Notes: generated by a model from the letters alone, not told the origin. Shown: positions 28,953 to 39,760, numbered from the stretch's first letter. The stretch: 64,000 nt of DNA from Diphasiastrum complanatum (GCA_029204225.1 CM055093.1:28655777-28719776), one strand, 5' to 3'. Numbers and translations are program-made.

Positions 28953-30134
28953 TCTTTTGCTATTAAGGAGGAGTTGCCTAAGCTAGAAACTCTCCAAGGA
29001 ATTCTTATTTCTGAAGAATCTAGACAAAGCTATAAACTCTCCAAGATGAACAAAATCAAGCATGGTGGAAGTGACAAAGCCCTCTTTTTCAAAGACAAAC
29101 ATAAAGGAAGGAGTAAGAACCAGTTCTCTCAAGCATCCAACAAAGACAAAGCCAAAGAACGAGACAAAGATGGTGAAGAGGATGATACATTTCATCCTTC
29201 TAACTCAAAGACCAAGAAGAAAAAAGTGAAATGTTTCTTCTGTGGCAAGAAGGGGCACTATGCCTCTGATTTTTTTAAGAAGAAAAATCAACTCAAGCAA
29301 GCTAATCTCTCCAAAGAGATTGAAGAAGATTCTGTTGCAAGTGATGGAGAAGGATTACTCATGGTGTCCAGTTTTTCTTCATCACCTGTCAAGAAATATG
29401 GAGCTTGGTACATCAATAGTGGAGCTTCTTTAAATATGAGCTATTCAAAGGAGTCATTTGACTCAATCTTACCTTATAAAGGACTCAAGAGATCTATTTA
29501 TACTGCTAATGATCATGAGTGCCCAATAGAAGGAATTGGCAACATTCCATTGAAACTTGCTTTTTCAAAAGTTCTTGCACTTTCTAATGTTCTTTTCATT
29601 CCAAAATTCACAAAGAACTTAATTAGTGTGGGAAAGTTGCTTGATAATGGTTGTGATGTAAAGTTCAACTCCAATACTTGTTTTATCAAGAAAAATGAAG
29701 AGATCCTTGCTGATGGATCTAGATGTGGTGGAATTTTTAAGTTGAATTCTTATGAGAATGCAAACCTTTGTGAAGTTGTTTTGTTATCTAAGGAGGAGCT
29801 ATGGCATATAAGGTTGGGTCATCCTAACTTTATGTCTTCTATTGCTAAGAAGGTGAAAGCTATTGGTCTTTCAAAATCTCTTTCTAAAGATTTCAAGCCT
29901 TGTGAGGCTTGTGCCATTGCAAAGTCACACAGAAAGCCATATCAGAAGTCTTTCATAAAGACTACTCATCCTTTGGAGCTTATACACTCAGATGTACATT
30001 TTTCTTTTCTAAAAGTATTGGTGGTGCAACATGTTTTGTCACCTTTAGTGATGACTTTACTATACTTGGATGTATCTAATTTCTTCAAAGGCTATGGTTT
30101 TTGGTCACTTCCTAATCTTCAAAGCTTATGTTGA
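28953..30134 (+). pseudogene. element I gag C-terminus, protease, integrase (first part)
   Basis: Continues in frame after the TAG. The zinc knuckle reads CFFCGKKGHYASDF, with Phe in place of the last Cys. The protease motif is INSGASLNM: the catalytic Asp has become Asn (GAT to AAT at 29415-29417). The GAG-pre-integrase (LWHIRLGHPNF, CEACAIAKSH) and integrase opening LELIHSDVHFS follow. Just after that a frameshift near 30005 scrambles the integrase core. Both active-site changes suggest neutral decay. Confidence 0.9.
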
Positions 30135-30723
30135 GAAACAATTTTCTTTCTAAGTTAAAGCTTTAAGATGTGATGGAGGAGGTGAATACATCTCCAACAA
30201 GTTTCATGAATACTGTGAAGGTGAATGAATAAAGAGAAAGTTTTCTTGTGCTTATTCTCCATCTCAAAATGGAGTAGCTGAGAGGAAAAACAGATCTTTA
30301 TGTGAATGTGCTAAAGCAATTTGAGTAGCAGCTTCTTTGCCTATTGAATATTGGGGTGAAGCTATAAATTGTGCAAACTATTTGTGCAATAGATTACCTC
30401 ACAATGCACTTTCTAGAAAATCACCTTTTAAAGTCTTGTTTAAGAAGAAACCTAAGGTAGATCACCTTAGAGTTTTTGCTTATACTTGCTTTGTACATGT
30501 GCCCTTAGAAACGAGGAAAAGAGATGATCCTAAATCTATTAAAGGGATCATGGTTGGATATGCATCCAACAAGAAAGCTTACAGAATCTATGTTCCCTCT
30601 ACCTCAACTATAATTGAGAGTAGAGATGTTGTACTCCATGAAGATAAAAAATACAGGCCGAGTTCAAAGATTCTCACAAAGATACTCCAATCATCACCCT
30701 TGAAGACTATCATGGAGAGATGA
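30135..30723 (+). pseudogene. element I integrase, C-terminal part
   Basis: Frame fragments show GGGEYISNKFHEYC, YSPSQNGVAERKNRSLCECA with stops near 30228 and 30322, then an open stretch PIEYWGEAINCANYLCNRLP, RVFAYTCFVHVPLETRKRDD, GYASNKKAYRIYVP and SRDVVLHED, the usual integrase C-terminal half. Confidence 0.88.
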
Positions 30724-31292
30724 GGCCGAGAATTGAGGAGGAGTCACCTCGAATCTTTTCACCAAGGAGATCTCAAAGAGAAAGATCCGAGCCTAGAAGG
30801 CTTACCTATGAAGATAGAGGCAAGCAAGTGGAAATTAACTCCACTAATTGTGCTTATTTTATTTCTCATGAGGAGTCAAAGGATGTATATGATGCACTCA
30901 ACTCAAAGGAATGGTACCTTGCCATGAAGGAGGAATATGATGCTTTGATGGCCAATAAGACATGGGAGCTTGTGGATCTTCCATCCAACAAGCACACCAT
31001 TGGTTGCAAGTGGGTTTTTCGAGTCAAGTATAATCAAGATGGCACAATCAACAAGTACAAGGCTAGGCTTTGTGTTAAAGGTTTTGCCCAAGTTTATGGA
31101 CTTGATTATGAGGAGATCTTTGTTCCAGTTGCAAAGATGGTATCAATTAGAATCATAATTTCTCTTGCTTGTTTTTTCAATTGGCAAGTTCTTCAACTAG
31201 ATGTCTCTAATGCATTTCTAAATGGGTATCTAGAAGAAGAGATTTATATGGATCAGCCTATTGGGTTTATCCATGACAAAGAAAAAGTCTGA
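30720..31292 (+). pseudogene. element I reverse transcriptase, N-terminal half
   Basis: Linker SPRRSQRERSEPRRLTYEDR followed by RT: EWYLAMKEEYDALMANKTWE, CKWVFRVKYNQDGTINKYKA, KGFAQVYGLDYEEIF, QLDVSNAFLNGYLEEEIYMD. It stops at IGFIHDKEKV, before YVDD, where the sequence jumps into the 3' LTR. Confidence 0.9.
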
Positions 31293-31995
31293 TGCCAAGT
31301 TTGGCCTACATAGAACTCGAGCTACATGGTTATGTAATATCTAGATTGAAGAATACAACTTGCATATAGTTTGTAGACATAGAATTAGCAAAGTCATGCT
31401 TGTAGAAACTTGTGGCAATTCACATGCATTAATTGTAAGTGATCCATAGTGACATCCAAGGCATGCACAAAGTGTAATGGACACATGCATGATGATTTGT
31501 ACTCTGTTAGTTAGAACTAGCACACTTGTAAAAAGTTGGTAGAATTTCATGCATGGCAGGTGACAAATGTCACATAGACTCTAGATGTCACTTTAGATGT
31601 CATTTTGTAATGAATGGATGTGGTTCTACCTCGAGCTACCTCAAACTCCATAGATATGTGTAGCTCTCCTCACAATTAATGATGAAGAACCAAAGTTTTG
31701 TAGCTATCTCATGCCATTTTGGATCTAAACTATTTTGCTTGTTGTTTCTCTATCTTTCTCTCTCTAACTCGTGTTGAAGCTAATGCTTATAGACTGATAT
31801 CTTGTACTTTTGCTAATTATTGATTCATTGCTATCATATTCAGTTGCTTAGCATGCTAGATTGTGGTTAAGCCATTTCTTAACTAGATCTTGCTAATCAA
31901 TCTAGAATCAGGTTATTGTGCTAATCACAAAGCTTAATTAGATCCATCATACTTGTGGACATTCCCCACACGTGTGAAATATAGAAATTTTTTCA
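31293..31995 (+). repeat. element I 3' LTR, 5'-truncated
   Basis: Starts TGCCAAGTTTGGCC and matches 26983-27687 with few differences. No polypurine tract before it. Palindrome CACACGTGTG at 31967-31976. Confidence 0.9.
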
Positions 31996-32370
31996 CTATG
32001 TTTCTAGAGTCAAGGATCTCCATAGAGATCTTTGTTGCATAGATGATTCTATCAAATCCAAAGAAATTGTTCAAGCTATTTTGAGTGGATTAAGTGAGGA
32101 TTTTGATACCATTGTTCAATCTTATGCAATGAAAGAGGACTTACCCTCTTTAGAAGCCTTACAAGGAGCCTTGATAGCCGAGGAGCATAGGCATCAAACT
32201 CGAGTGGCAAGATTTGAGAGACTGTCTCTCAAGGATGGAGGAAGTGATCAAGCACTCTTCACCAAATCCAAGGAGAAGAGAAAGACAAGAAGAATGGCAA
32301 GAGCTCCAAGGACAACACAAAAGCAATGGAGAAGACATCCGAGGAGGAACCAAGCTCATCCAATGTGAAG
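31996..32370 (+). pseudogene. element H gag, C-terminal part
   Basis: Resumes in gag: YVSRVKDLHRDLCCIDDSIK, IVQAILSGLSEDFDTIVQSY, EDLPSLEALQGALIAEEHR. A frameshift near 32290 in the lysine-rich stretch leads into the knuckle frame at 32326. Confidence 0.88.
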
Positions 32371-33471
32371 AAGAACAAGTACAAGGTTACTTGTTTCTCA
32401 TGTGGCAAAAAGGGGCATTTTGCCTCCCAATGCTACAAAAGGAAAAAGCAAGCCAACATCACTTGTGAAGATGAATATTCTTGTGACAAAGAAGATTCAC
32501 TTATGATATCTAACTTTTCATCTTCCTCTTTCAAGCATTCTAATGTATGGTGGCTAGATAGTGGTGCCTCATCCTACATGAGTAGTGATAAAAACTCTTT
32601 TTGTAATCTTGTACCATACAAAGGATCTAGAAGTTGTATCTATACAGCAAATGATGAGGAATGTATGATAGAAGGCATAGGAAGCATATCTCTAGATAAG
32701 CTTGATCTCAATGATGTGCTCTATGTTCCTAGTTTGACGAAAACTCTAATAAGTGTAGGCCAACTCAATGATGATGGTCTACAAGTAGATTTTAAAGATG
32801 GTACTTGCTTGATCACAAAAGATGATGATATAATAGCATCATGTTCTCGTTTTGGAAGGTTATTCAAGCTTTATGGACATGCTAATCTTTGCTTAGATAT
32901 TGTGCTACAAGGAAAGCTTTCAAATGAAGATATATGGCATAGGAGGTTGGGCCATCCCAACTCCAAGGCCATGCAATCTATGTGCAAGTTGGAGCTAGCT
33001 CATGGTTTGCCTAAGTCCATGATCAAGGAGCCAAGTCCTTGTGATGCATGTGCATTGGCCAAATCACATGCAAGACCACATCAAAGATCAATCATCAAGT
33101 CCAAAGCACCTTTGGAACTCATCCATAGTGACATCCATTTCTCATCCACCAAGAGCACGGGTGGAGCTACATGTTTTATAACATTTATTGATGATTACTC
33201 ACATTTTTGTTGGGTTTACCTCTTATCTTATAAAGCACTTGCATATGAAACTTTTGTGAAGTTCAAAGCTTTTGTTGAGAATCAACTATCTTGTAAAATT
33301 AAAGCCTTGAGAAGTGATAATGGAGGTGAATACATCTCCACAAAGTTCATAAACTTTTGTAATGATTTTGGCATTAGAAGAGATTTTACTTGTTCCTACT
33401 CTCCTCAATCTAATGGAGTAACCGAAAGAAAAAATGAAGTCTATGTGAATGTGCAAAGGCACTTAGACTAG
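32326..33471 (+). CDS. element H zinc knuckle, protease and integrase core
   Basis: 381 codons. The CCHC knuckle is CFSCGKKGHFASQC (residues 23-36); the protease DSGASSYM is at residue 77-84; GAG-pre-integrase is IWHRRLGHPNS with CDACALAKSH. The integrase core is complete: HSDIH, FIDDYSHF, RSDNGGEY and NGVTERKN, with 35 residues between the last Asp and Glu. So protease and DD35E look intact. A 1-nt shift after RKN ends the frame at 33471; the integrase C-terminus follows in another frame. The ATG is arbitrary. Confidence 0.9.
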   Translation: MEKTSEEEPSSSNVKKNKYKVTCFSCGKKGHFASQCYKRKKQANITCEDEYSCDKEDSLMISNFSSSSFKHSNVWWLDSGASSYMSSDKNSFCNLVPYKGSRSCIYTANDEECMIEGIGSISLDKLDLNDVLYVPSLTKTLISVGQLNDDGLQVDFKDGTCLITKDDDIIASCSRFGRLFKLYGHANLCLDIVLQGKLSNEDIWHRRLGHPNSKAMQSMCKLELAHGLPKSMIKEPSPCDACALAKSHARPHQRSIIKSKAPLELIHSDIHFSSTKSTGGATCFITFIDDYSHFCWVYLLSYKALAYETFVKFKAFVENQLSCKIKALRSDNGGEYISTKFINFCNDFGIRRDFTCSYSPQSNGVTERKNEVYVNVQRHLD

Positions 33472-33983
33472 GAGCCTCTCTTTCTAAAGACTTTTGGGGA
33501 GAATCAATAGGATGTGCTAACTATCTTTGCAATTTTTTGCCAAATCATGCTATAGAAGATATTTCACCTTGTGAAAAGTTGTATGGAAGGAAACCCGAGG
33601 TCAATCATCTTAGAACATTTGGATGTGTATGCTTTGTACATGTACCTCTTGAAACAAGAAAAAAAGAAGATGCTAATGCTCTTAAAGGCATTATGATAGG
33701 CTACTCAAGTAAAGCCTATAGGATTTTTGTTCCATCTACTAATCAAACTATGATAAGTAGAGATGTGATCTTTCATGAAGATCGAATGTCAATGAAGGAC
33801 AATGTGCAGGAATCTCAAGAGCTTATTCATCAAGAAGGAGTCTCCTCATCAAGTATTGATAAAGATGAAGACTTGTTGGGGCCAAGATCACAAGAGAAGC
33901 CGAGTCTACCAATGACTCCAAGAAGATCAACCCGAGAGAGATCCGAGCCTAGAAGACTCACCTACTTGGAAAAAGGCAAATAA
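33472..33983 (+). pseudogene. element H integrase C-terminus and linker
   Basis: FWGESIGCANYLCNFLPNHA, RTFGCVCFVHVPLETRKKED, GYSSKAYRIFVP, SRDVIFHEDR, then PRRSTRERSEPRRLTYLEKG and a stop at 33983. Confidence 0.9.
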
Positions 33984-34039
33984 GTGGAGGATTCAAGTTC
34001 TCTACATGCTTTCACACTTTCATTGAAGAACCATCAAGT

Positions 34040-34538
34040 GTGGAGGAAGCTCTTCAATCAAAGGATTGGATCAAAGCTATGGAGGCCGAGTATAAAGCTT
34101 TGATGCAAAATGAGACTTGGCAACTTGTAGATCCACCTAATGACAAGCATGTCATTGGATGCAAGTGGATCTATAGAATCAAGCTCAATAATGATGGATC
34201 AATAAATAAGTTCAAAGCAAGGCTTTGGGCTAAAGGCTATGCCCAAATCAAAGGCATAGATTATGAAGAAACCTTTGCTCCCATAGCAAAGATGGTAACC
34301 ATTAGAATTCTCATTACTATTTGTTGCTTTTATGAAATATATATGCATCAACCTCCAGTTTTTGTTGTGAATGGCAAAGAATCAAAAGTATGCTGACTTT
34401 TGAAAAGTCTTTATGGCTTGAAACAAGCTCCAAGGGCTTGGTATGAGAGGTTGAACACTTATTTTCTTTCTATTGGTTTCAAGATTAGTTCATATGATCC
34501 ATCATTATATCTTAAACATGTTGGTAATGATATAAATC
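34040..34538 (+). pseudogene. element H reverse transcriptase, N-terminal half with catalytic deletion
   Basis: MEEALQSKDWIKAMEAEYKA, CKWIYRIKLNNDG, FKARLWAKGYAQIKGIDYEE, TFAPIAKMVTIRILITICCF, then directly EIYMHQPPVF. The about 20 residues between, which include the motif A aspartate (QLDV-NAFLNG in sibling copies), are missing. A TGA follows at 34394-34396; YGLKQAPRAWYERL continues beyond it. This RT cannot be active. Confidence 0.9.
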
Positions 34539-35510
34539 ATGTTGCTTATTTATGTTGATGACATTCTATTATGTGGAAGCAACATGGATTTACTTGTTGA
34601 TACCAAGATCTCCTTAGGAAAGGAATTCAAAATGCAAGATCTTGGATTTTTACATCATGTACTTGGATTAGAGATTAAGATCTCTGATGACTTATCTCTC
34701 ATTTCTCAAGAAAGTTATGTAAGATCTATAGCTAAGAAGTTTAAAATGCAAGATTGTAAAAGCATAGATACTCCTATGGAGTCTAATGTTAAAGACACTA
34801 AAACTTGTGATGAAGCATTCTTTGAGGACATCACACTTTTTAAAAGTCTAATAGGCTCTTTAATATGGCTCACTATCACTAGGGCTGATCTTAGTTTTAG
34901 TGTGCATAAGCTTAGTCAAAGCATGCAAAATCCAAAGATCCATGATTGGAAAAAGGGGAAGAGGATCTTGAGATATATTGCATCTGCTCAAGACTATGGA
35001 CTTTGTTTTAAAAGACATGATTTAAGCCTTGTTGCCTTTTTAGATTCAAATTTTGCAGGTGATAAGGTGGATAGAAAGTCCACAAGCGCTTACACAATAT
35101 GTTTGGGAGGTAATCTTGTATCTTGGCAATCTAAGAAGCAAGACACTATATCCTTATCCTCATGTGAAGCCGAGTACAAGGCTTTGACTATCACAACAAA
35201 GGAAGTCATTTGGATCAAAAGATTACTAGTGGAGCTCGGGATCATTCAAGAGGAGGAAATACCTTGCATCAAATGTGATAGCATCTCGGCCCAATATCTT
35301 GCAAGTAATCCAATCTTCCATGCAAGAAGTAAACACATAGAGGTAGCACACCACTATGTAAGAGAAAAAGCTATGGATGGTGAGATTCTCCTTGAGCATG
35401 TATCAACTTCAAATTGTTATGCAGATTTCCTCACCAAGCCTCTAGCTAAGAAGGACTTTGAAAGACATAGATCAAATCTTGGCTTGATCTCCAAGTCCTT
35501 AGTATTGTAA
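34539..35510 (+). CDS. element H RT C-terminal half and RNase H
   Basis: 323 codons, open. LLIYVDDILLCGS (RT catalytic box), FLHHVLGLEIK, DCKSIDTPMESN, FKSLIGSLIWLTITRADLSF, ILRYI; then RNase H: FLDSNFAGDKVDRKSTSAYT, QSKKQDTISLSSCEAEYKAL, IKCDSISA, ARSKHIEVAHHYVREKAMD, and YADFLTKPLAKKDFERHRSN. Catalytic residues of RNase H (D, E, D) are present. It ends 25 bp before the 3' LTR, with the polypurine tract between. Confidence 0.92.
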   Translation: MLLIYVDDILLCGSNMDLLVDTKISLGKEFKMQDLGFLHHVLGLEIKISDDLSLISQESYVRSIAKKFKMQDCKSIDTPMESNVKDTKTCDEAFFEDITLFKSLIGSLIWLTITRADLSFSVHKLSQSMQNPKIHDWKKGKRILRYIASAQDYGLCFKRHDLSLVAFLDSNFAGDKVDRKSTSAYTICLGGNLVSWQSKKQDTISLSSCEAEYKALTITTKEVIWIKRLLVELGIIQEEEIPCIKCDSISAQYLASNPIFHARSKHIEVAHHYVREKAMDGEILLEHVSTSNCYADFLTKPLAKKDFERHRSNLGLISKSLVL

Positions 35511-35526
35511 ATATTATTTTTATTTT

Positions 35527-35535
35527 AAGGAGGAG
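35527..35535 (+). promoter_or_regulatory. polypurine tract of element H
   Basis: AAGGAGGAG immediately before the 3' LTR. Confidence 0.88.
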
Positions 35536-36071
35536 TGTGAAAATATTGTAAAATTAAAATAATATTAAACTTAGAGACTCAAGTTTTGGGGTTTGTCCAA
35601 ACTTGAGATAGACTAGTCTAGTAACTTTCCAATTAAAGTTAAGTTAGATTCTAGTCTTCATAGTGATGTGTAGGTCTAGAACCTGTCAAGAAGCATTTGA
35701 GGCTACTCTTGTAGGTCAAATGATTCTCAATGAAAGAGATTCTCAAATCTTATCCATTTCTCTTTTTGTCATCTAGTAGAGAGGTAGACGCAATGTGGCA
35801 TCTAGGTTGTTCTCTCTCTCCACGAGTTCTAGAAGGCCTCTTGTATTATACTTTGTACTTCAAGATACACTTCTTCAAGTAAAGCTTCCATTTGATCCAT
35901 TTGAGGTGTAATGATAGTTAGATTGTGATGAATGCTCTTGCCTTCATGCTAACTAGCTTGCCAATGTTTTCCATCTCATTGTTTTTGGAATAGAAGCTAG
36001 TTTAGTGTGCAATCATTCATTCTCTTGATCCTTTGTACTTGCAGCTAGTTCACATGTGTGGAAAGTTCTCA
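35536..36071 (+). repeat. element H 3' LTR
   Basis: 536 bp, TGTGAAAATATTG to GGAAAGTTCTCA. Here the palindrome is changed to CACATGTGTG. Followed by CTTCC (36072-36076). Confidence 0.92.
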
Positions 36072-36076
36072 CTTCC
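36072..36076. repeat. target site duplication of element H, right
   Basis: CTTCC, identical to 25625-25629. Confidence 0.87.
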
Positions 36077-37740
36077 TTGATAACTCTTAGCTATGGCTAA
36101 ATCTTGCTCACTACATAAAGTTGTGAATGAGTCTATTATGTTTTGAATGATGACTGTCCACAGCGATGGACAAGATCTAGCAGTTTTTTGGAGGTACAAA
36201 CATGTCCATCTTGCCTCACTAGCAACGATGGACAGTCAATCACTATTTATATCTCCTCAAGATGTGCTACAACCTCAGGTGACAACAATGAATTGGTTTT
36301 TGCCTTTTAAATTGTAAAGTTGCTTTTTCAAGCTTTCATTGACAACGATGGGTTGGCCCTATCATACACTTTTATTTGGCTTCAATAAAACATAAATGAT
36401 AGCCATTGTGAAACGATTGGACAAATGCCTCTCTTTCATAATGCTGATAAAGGTGTTATAAGGTTGATAGAATTTCTGTCCAATGATGGGGACAACAAGC
36501 TCTATCAACCTCTTCATACTTCTCATGCTTTGCAAATAACCTCCTACTGTCCAGCGATGGATAGTAGGATCATCTACTTTCATAAATTTTGATTCTTTTC
36601 AATTTTGATTATATCTTCTCATATCTACTCTTCCAGCAATGACAATAGGATGCTATGTGGCTCACCTTTAAACAATCATAAGATTCTACTTCACCGAAAT
36701 GCTCAAGGGATTGAACATTGACTTTTAATCTCTGATATTGTCAGGAAATGATAGTTTACTTTTTTCTTAGCCGAAAGACTTGGTGTAGACATGTGTGCTA
36801 GTATTAGGGCAAATCCATGTCATGCTAATCCAAGTGACCCTTGTAGAGCGAGATATGTCACGCACTACTGTCCATACTCCTGAGCATATCCATGCTTTCC
36901 AATTGTATCTCCCCAAAGATCTAAAGTAACACTTATTAGGGTATGTCATGGCTGATTATATGATTGTTTTTGTGCAAAACCATACTATACAGAGCTCATA
37001 TATCAACCATGGTATAGGGGAATTGCTTTGAATAGACATGACTTATTATTAGCAAGAGATTTCCAATGTTTTTACAAGGTATTAGGGCAGATCCATGCCA
37101 TTCTAACCCTTTTGTGAAAACTACGTATCTTATGCATATCCATGCTGTCTAAGGCCATTTTCTTGGAGTTCCTGCTATTAGATTTTGACAAGGATTTCTT
37201 TTATGAATAGTTTAGTCGATTTGCTTTTAAGATTGAATGTAGTCTCTTTTTTTTATGCCATTATTTTTTAGTGTGTTAGAGACATAGATATTAAGATATA
37301 AGGAATTATTTATCCCATGCTTGTACGTGTGTAGGATTCGCATACAAAATTATAACAAGAAATCGTACATGAATATTTGTAGATGAGGCTTCTTGAGAGG
37401 CTGCCATTGTTGTTTTTTTGCAAGGATTTTTTCTCTTGAAATCGTAACAATAGGAAAATAGTCTTTTTAGCCCATAGCTACGTTTAAGAGTTATGTAAAA
37501 AATGTCTAAACAATGTATATGGAGTGTGTTGATTGCTTGCGATGTAAAGTTTAGTCGGTAACATACTTTTTTTTGAGATAGATGATGTTTGGTTCGAGTA
37601 TGAACCAAAAAAGACCATAGTAATAAAATGATCCTACATTGTCACACACATCGATCACAGTTTAGTATCGGAAAGTGAGACCAAAAGCATAATGAGACAA
37701 TAAACCTGCTAAGGATGTAGTGAAATCACACTTGACTTTT
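36077..37740. other. no gene; region with dispersed GTCCAGCGATGGA-type motifs
   Basis: No coding domain recognised. At 36150-36660 a short motif (CTGTCCA-GCGATGGACA and variants) recurs at least five times. At 36812 and 37080 the phrase TATTAGGGCA(A/G)ATCCATG is repeated. The origin is unknown. Confidence 0.5.
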
Positions 37741-38404
37741 CACTTTATCCGCCAGTACATGATTGATGCTTCCATCAAACTTGCAAAAGATTTCTCTACC
37801 AAACTTCTTGCACCTTTGGGAGACACTAAAAATATCTGAAAAATAGAGTGCCTTCTAAAATGACCTAGCTTTTCTACTTTCCAAGATAAGTGCTTCCAGG
37901 ACTCAAATAAAAGAACTAGCTTTTTCAATCTTAACAATACAAATTCAGTCATTTCTAGATCAGGAACGAGAATAAGTGATTTTGGAGTGCACATCTAGAT
38001 TCATCTACAAGCTAGAAATCATGCATCTACCATTCTAGAACTTGGAAATACATGAAGATCTGACCAAAATCACTAAGAACTGCTATAGTAATGTTCTTGT
38101 CCATACATTGTCCTTCACATGTATGGATTTTAGTATAACAAGAAACATCAAATTCCACACATTAGAACTCAATATATCATGAGAAATATACAAGAGATGG
38201 ACATAGAATCAAAAGAGAATAGTTCTCCATACAAAATGAGAACATAAAGATGATTTCTCCATGCTGGTACAACTATTTATAGAAACCATAATTTCACTGG
38301 CCCACTTGCCCTAAACTTGTTTTAAAATAGCAACTTCTAGGTACTTTACCAAAAATCTAGTTTTTAAGTGACTACATGCAATGTATCCACATTGACCAAT
38401 TAGG
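37741..38404 (-). repeat. minus-strand LTR-like fragment
   Basis: The part 37990-38260 read on the minus strand resembles 10440-10680 (TCTCTTGTATATTTCTCATG, GAGTTCTAATGTGTGGAAT). It is the same LTR family as the partial LTR at 10332-10680, with a decayed palindrome (CACATGTATG). The frame at 37740-37994 has no recognised domain. Confidence 0.55.
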
Positions 38405-39760
38405 ATAGGTCCAATAGTTTGTATCTACTTTTTATCTATGAAGAGCTCGATATTGGGGTTATTAATGAAGCAGATGTCATCAATGTATCTAAATGAATGC
38501 AAAAAGTCACTCATAAAAGTGGTAAGGCCTAGTTTGGCTAGTCTTTTTATAAATTGTGCCTCAAAGAAGGATAAATACGAATTACGCCATGTGAGTGAAC
38601 ATGAAAAACCCATAGGTGGCATGTACTTGTCTCCAGGTTTTGTTTCCTAGTCTGACGATGCAGTTATCAATCAAGAGATCATGCCATTGGTAGAGTAAGT
38701 TTAGATCGAGAGTACACCATTTGTGTGATTGTTTTTTGCCCATGACCATTTGAATATTTTGCACTTATGATTCCATTTATAATACAATAGATCATACTTA
38801 GAATGTTTGAAGACATATTTTATTACCTTTTTCATGACAGTTTTTATTCCTCCCGGACCATCTAAAGGTATATTCTCGTAACATTTTGAAATGACTACAA
38901 CCCATATATTGGTAATCGAGGATGGTAGATTCAGATAGAAATCCATAGCCTTAAGACTTGCACCTTTCATGAGGAACGGTGACAGCATACTAAGAGCTCC
39001 TATGAGAAATTTGGCAAGTCTGACAAAGCAGCAATCATGAGCATTAGTAATCCATCTAAAAGAATCCTTGTGGGCTTTATAGGTGTAGAGAAGATATGGT
39101 AGAGAATTAATTTCCAAGAAAATTTCTAGTAACAACTTAGTAGTAATATCCATTATAAAAGTTAAGGAATCCTCGACGGAGTTAGATTGCTCATTGGGAA
39201 AAGGAGTAAAGTCTGGACTGTTGAGTCTTTGTATAGCCAATTTTTGTATAAAGAATTTACACATGAAACAGGGGTTGTGTTGTGCTTTATCAATACCATT
39301 CACGTAGAGAGAGTTGGTAAGCCATTGTAGTCCATGATTGGCAATCTTACATTTAGAAGGTGTAATAGTATTTCCCTGCCAATTTACCATTTCTAATATA
39401 ACTTAAGGCGGTATCTTTGCAGAAAACAGCATGCTCCATTTTGGTAGTTTTGTCAAAAAATGCATAAGAAGGTAAAAGATTCATAAGTCTCAACCATCCA
39501 TCATAAAGTTTCGAAACAACTTCATTCACATTAGCTTGTCTAGAGTAATATGGTTTAGGCCTTTTTCTAATATTTTTTGTAAAAAAGAACTTCTAACAAT
39601 ATTACAATCTGTGCATATGACATGACCAAATTTTTTTGAGATAAAATTTTTGAAACGTTTGAAAGTAAGACAATGACATGAATGTAGGCTTTCTATATGA
39701 AATTCACAGAAAACATCATAAGGGACATAACATTCACATTTTATACTTCGTAGGTACAAC
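38405..39760 (-). pseudogene. Penelope-like reverse transcriptase remnant
   Basis: Read from 39760 down on the minus strand: SLHSCHCLTFKRFKNFISKK with FGHVICTDCNIV; then PYLLYTYKAHKDSFRWITNA (RT entry block with the HKD/FRWI signature); IPLDGPGGI; LLIDNCIVRLGNKTWRQ; PPMGFSCSLTWRNSYLSFFE; and FLHSFRYIDDICFINN, with the catalytic YIDD at 38476-38487. Order and motifs (RQ before PMGFxCS, then RYIDD) fit RTs of the Penelope-like group rather than LTR or standard LINE RTs. Several frameshifts break it. A GIY-YIG endonuclease was not seen; after the RT it runs into LTR-like sequence. The family call is inferred from motifs only. Confidence 0.62.

Larger units (their letters stand above)
26896..31995 (+). 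mobile_element. Element I: Ty1/copia retrotransposon nested in gag of H
   Basis: Inserted between the SASSY and VSRVKDL codons of H gag. Flanks CTATC (26891-26895) and CTATG (31996-32000) are a 4-of-5 target duplication. 5' LTR, primer site, gag, knuckle, protease, integrase and the first half of RT are present; then a deletion removes the second half of RT, RNase H, the polypurine tract and about the first 87 bp of the 3' LTR. Confidence 0.86.
25630..36071 (+). mobile_element. Element H: near-complete Ty1/copia retrotransposon with element I nested in gag
   Basis: 10.4 kb including a 5.1-kb nested copia (I, 26896-31995). H alone has 5' LTR (223 bp, internally deleted), primer site, gag, CCHC knuckle, protease, integrase, RT, RNase H, polypurine tract and 3' LTR (536 bp), bounded by CTTCC duplications. 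Coding breaks: a frameshift at the end of integrase, a deletion that removes the first RT catalytic Asp block, and shifts in gag. Protease/integrase (32326-33471) and RT-C/RNase H (34539-35510) remain long and open. Confidence 0.92.
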
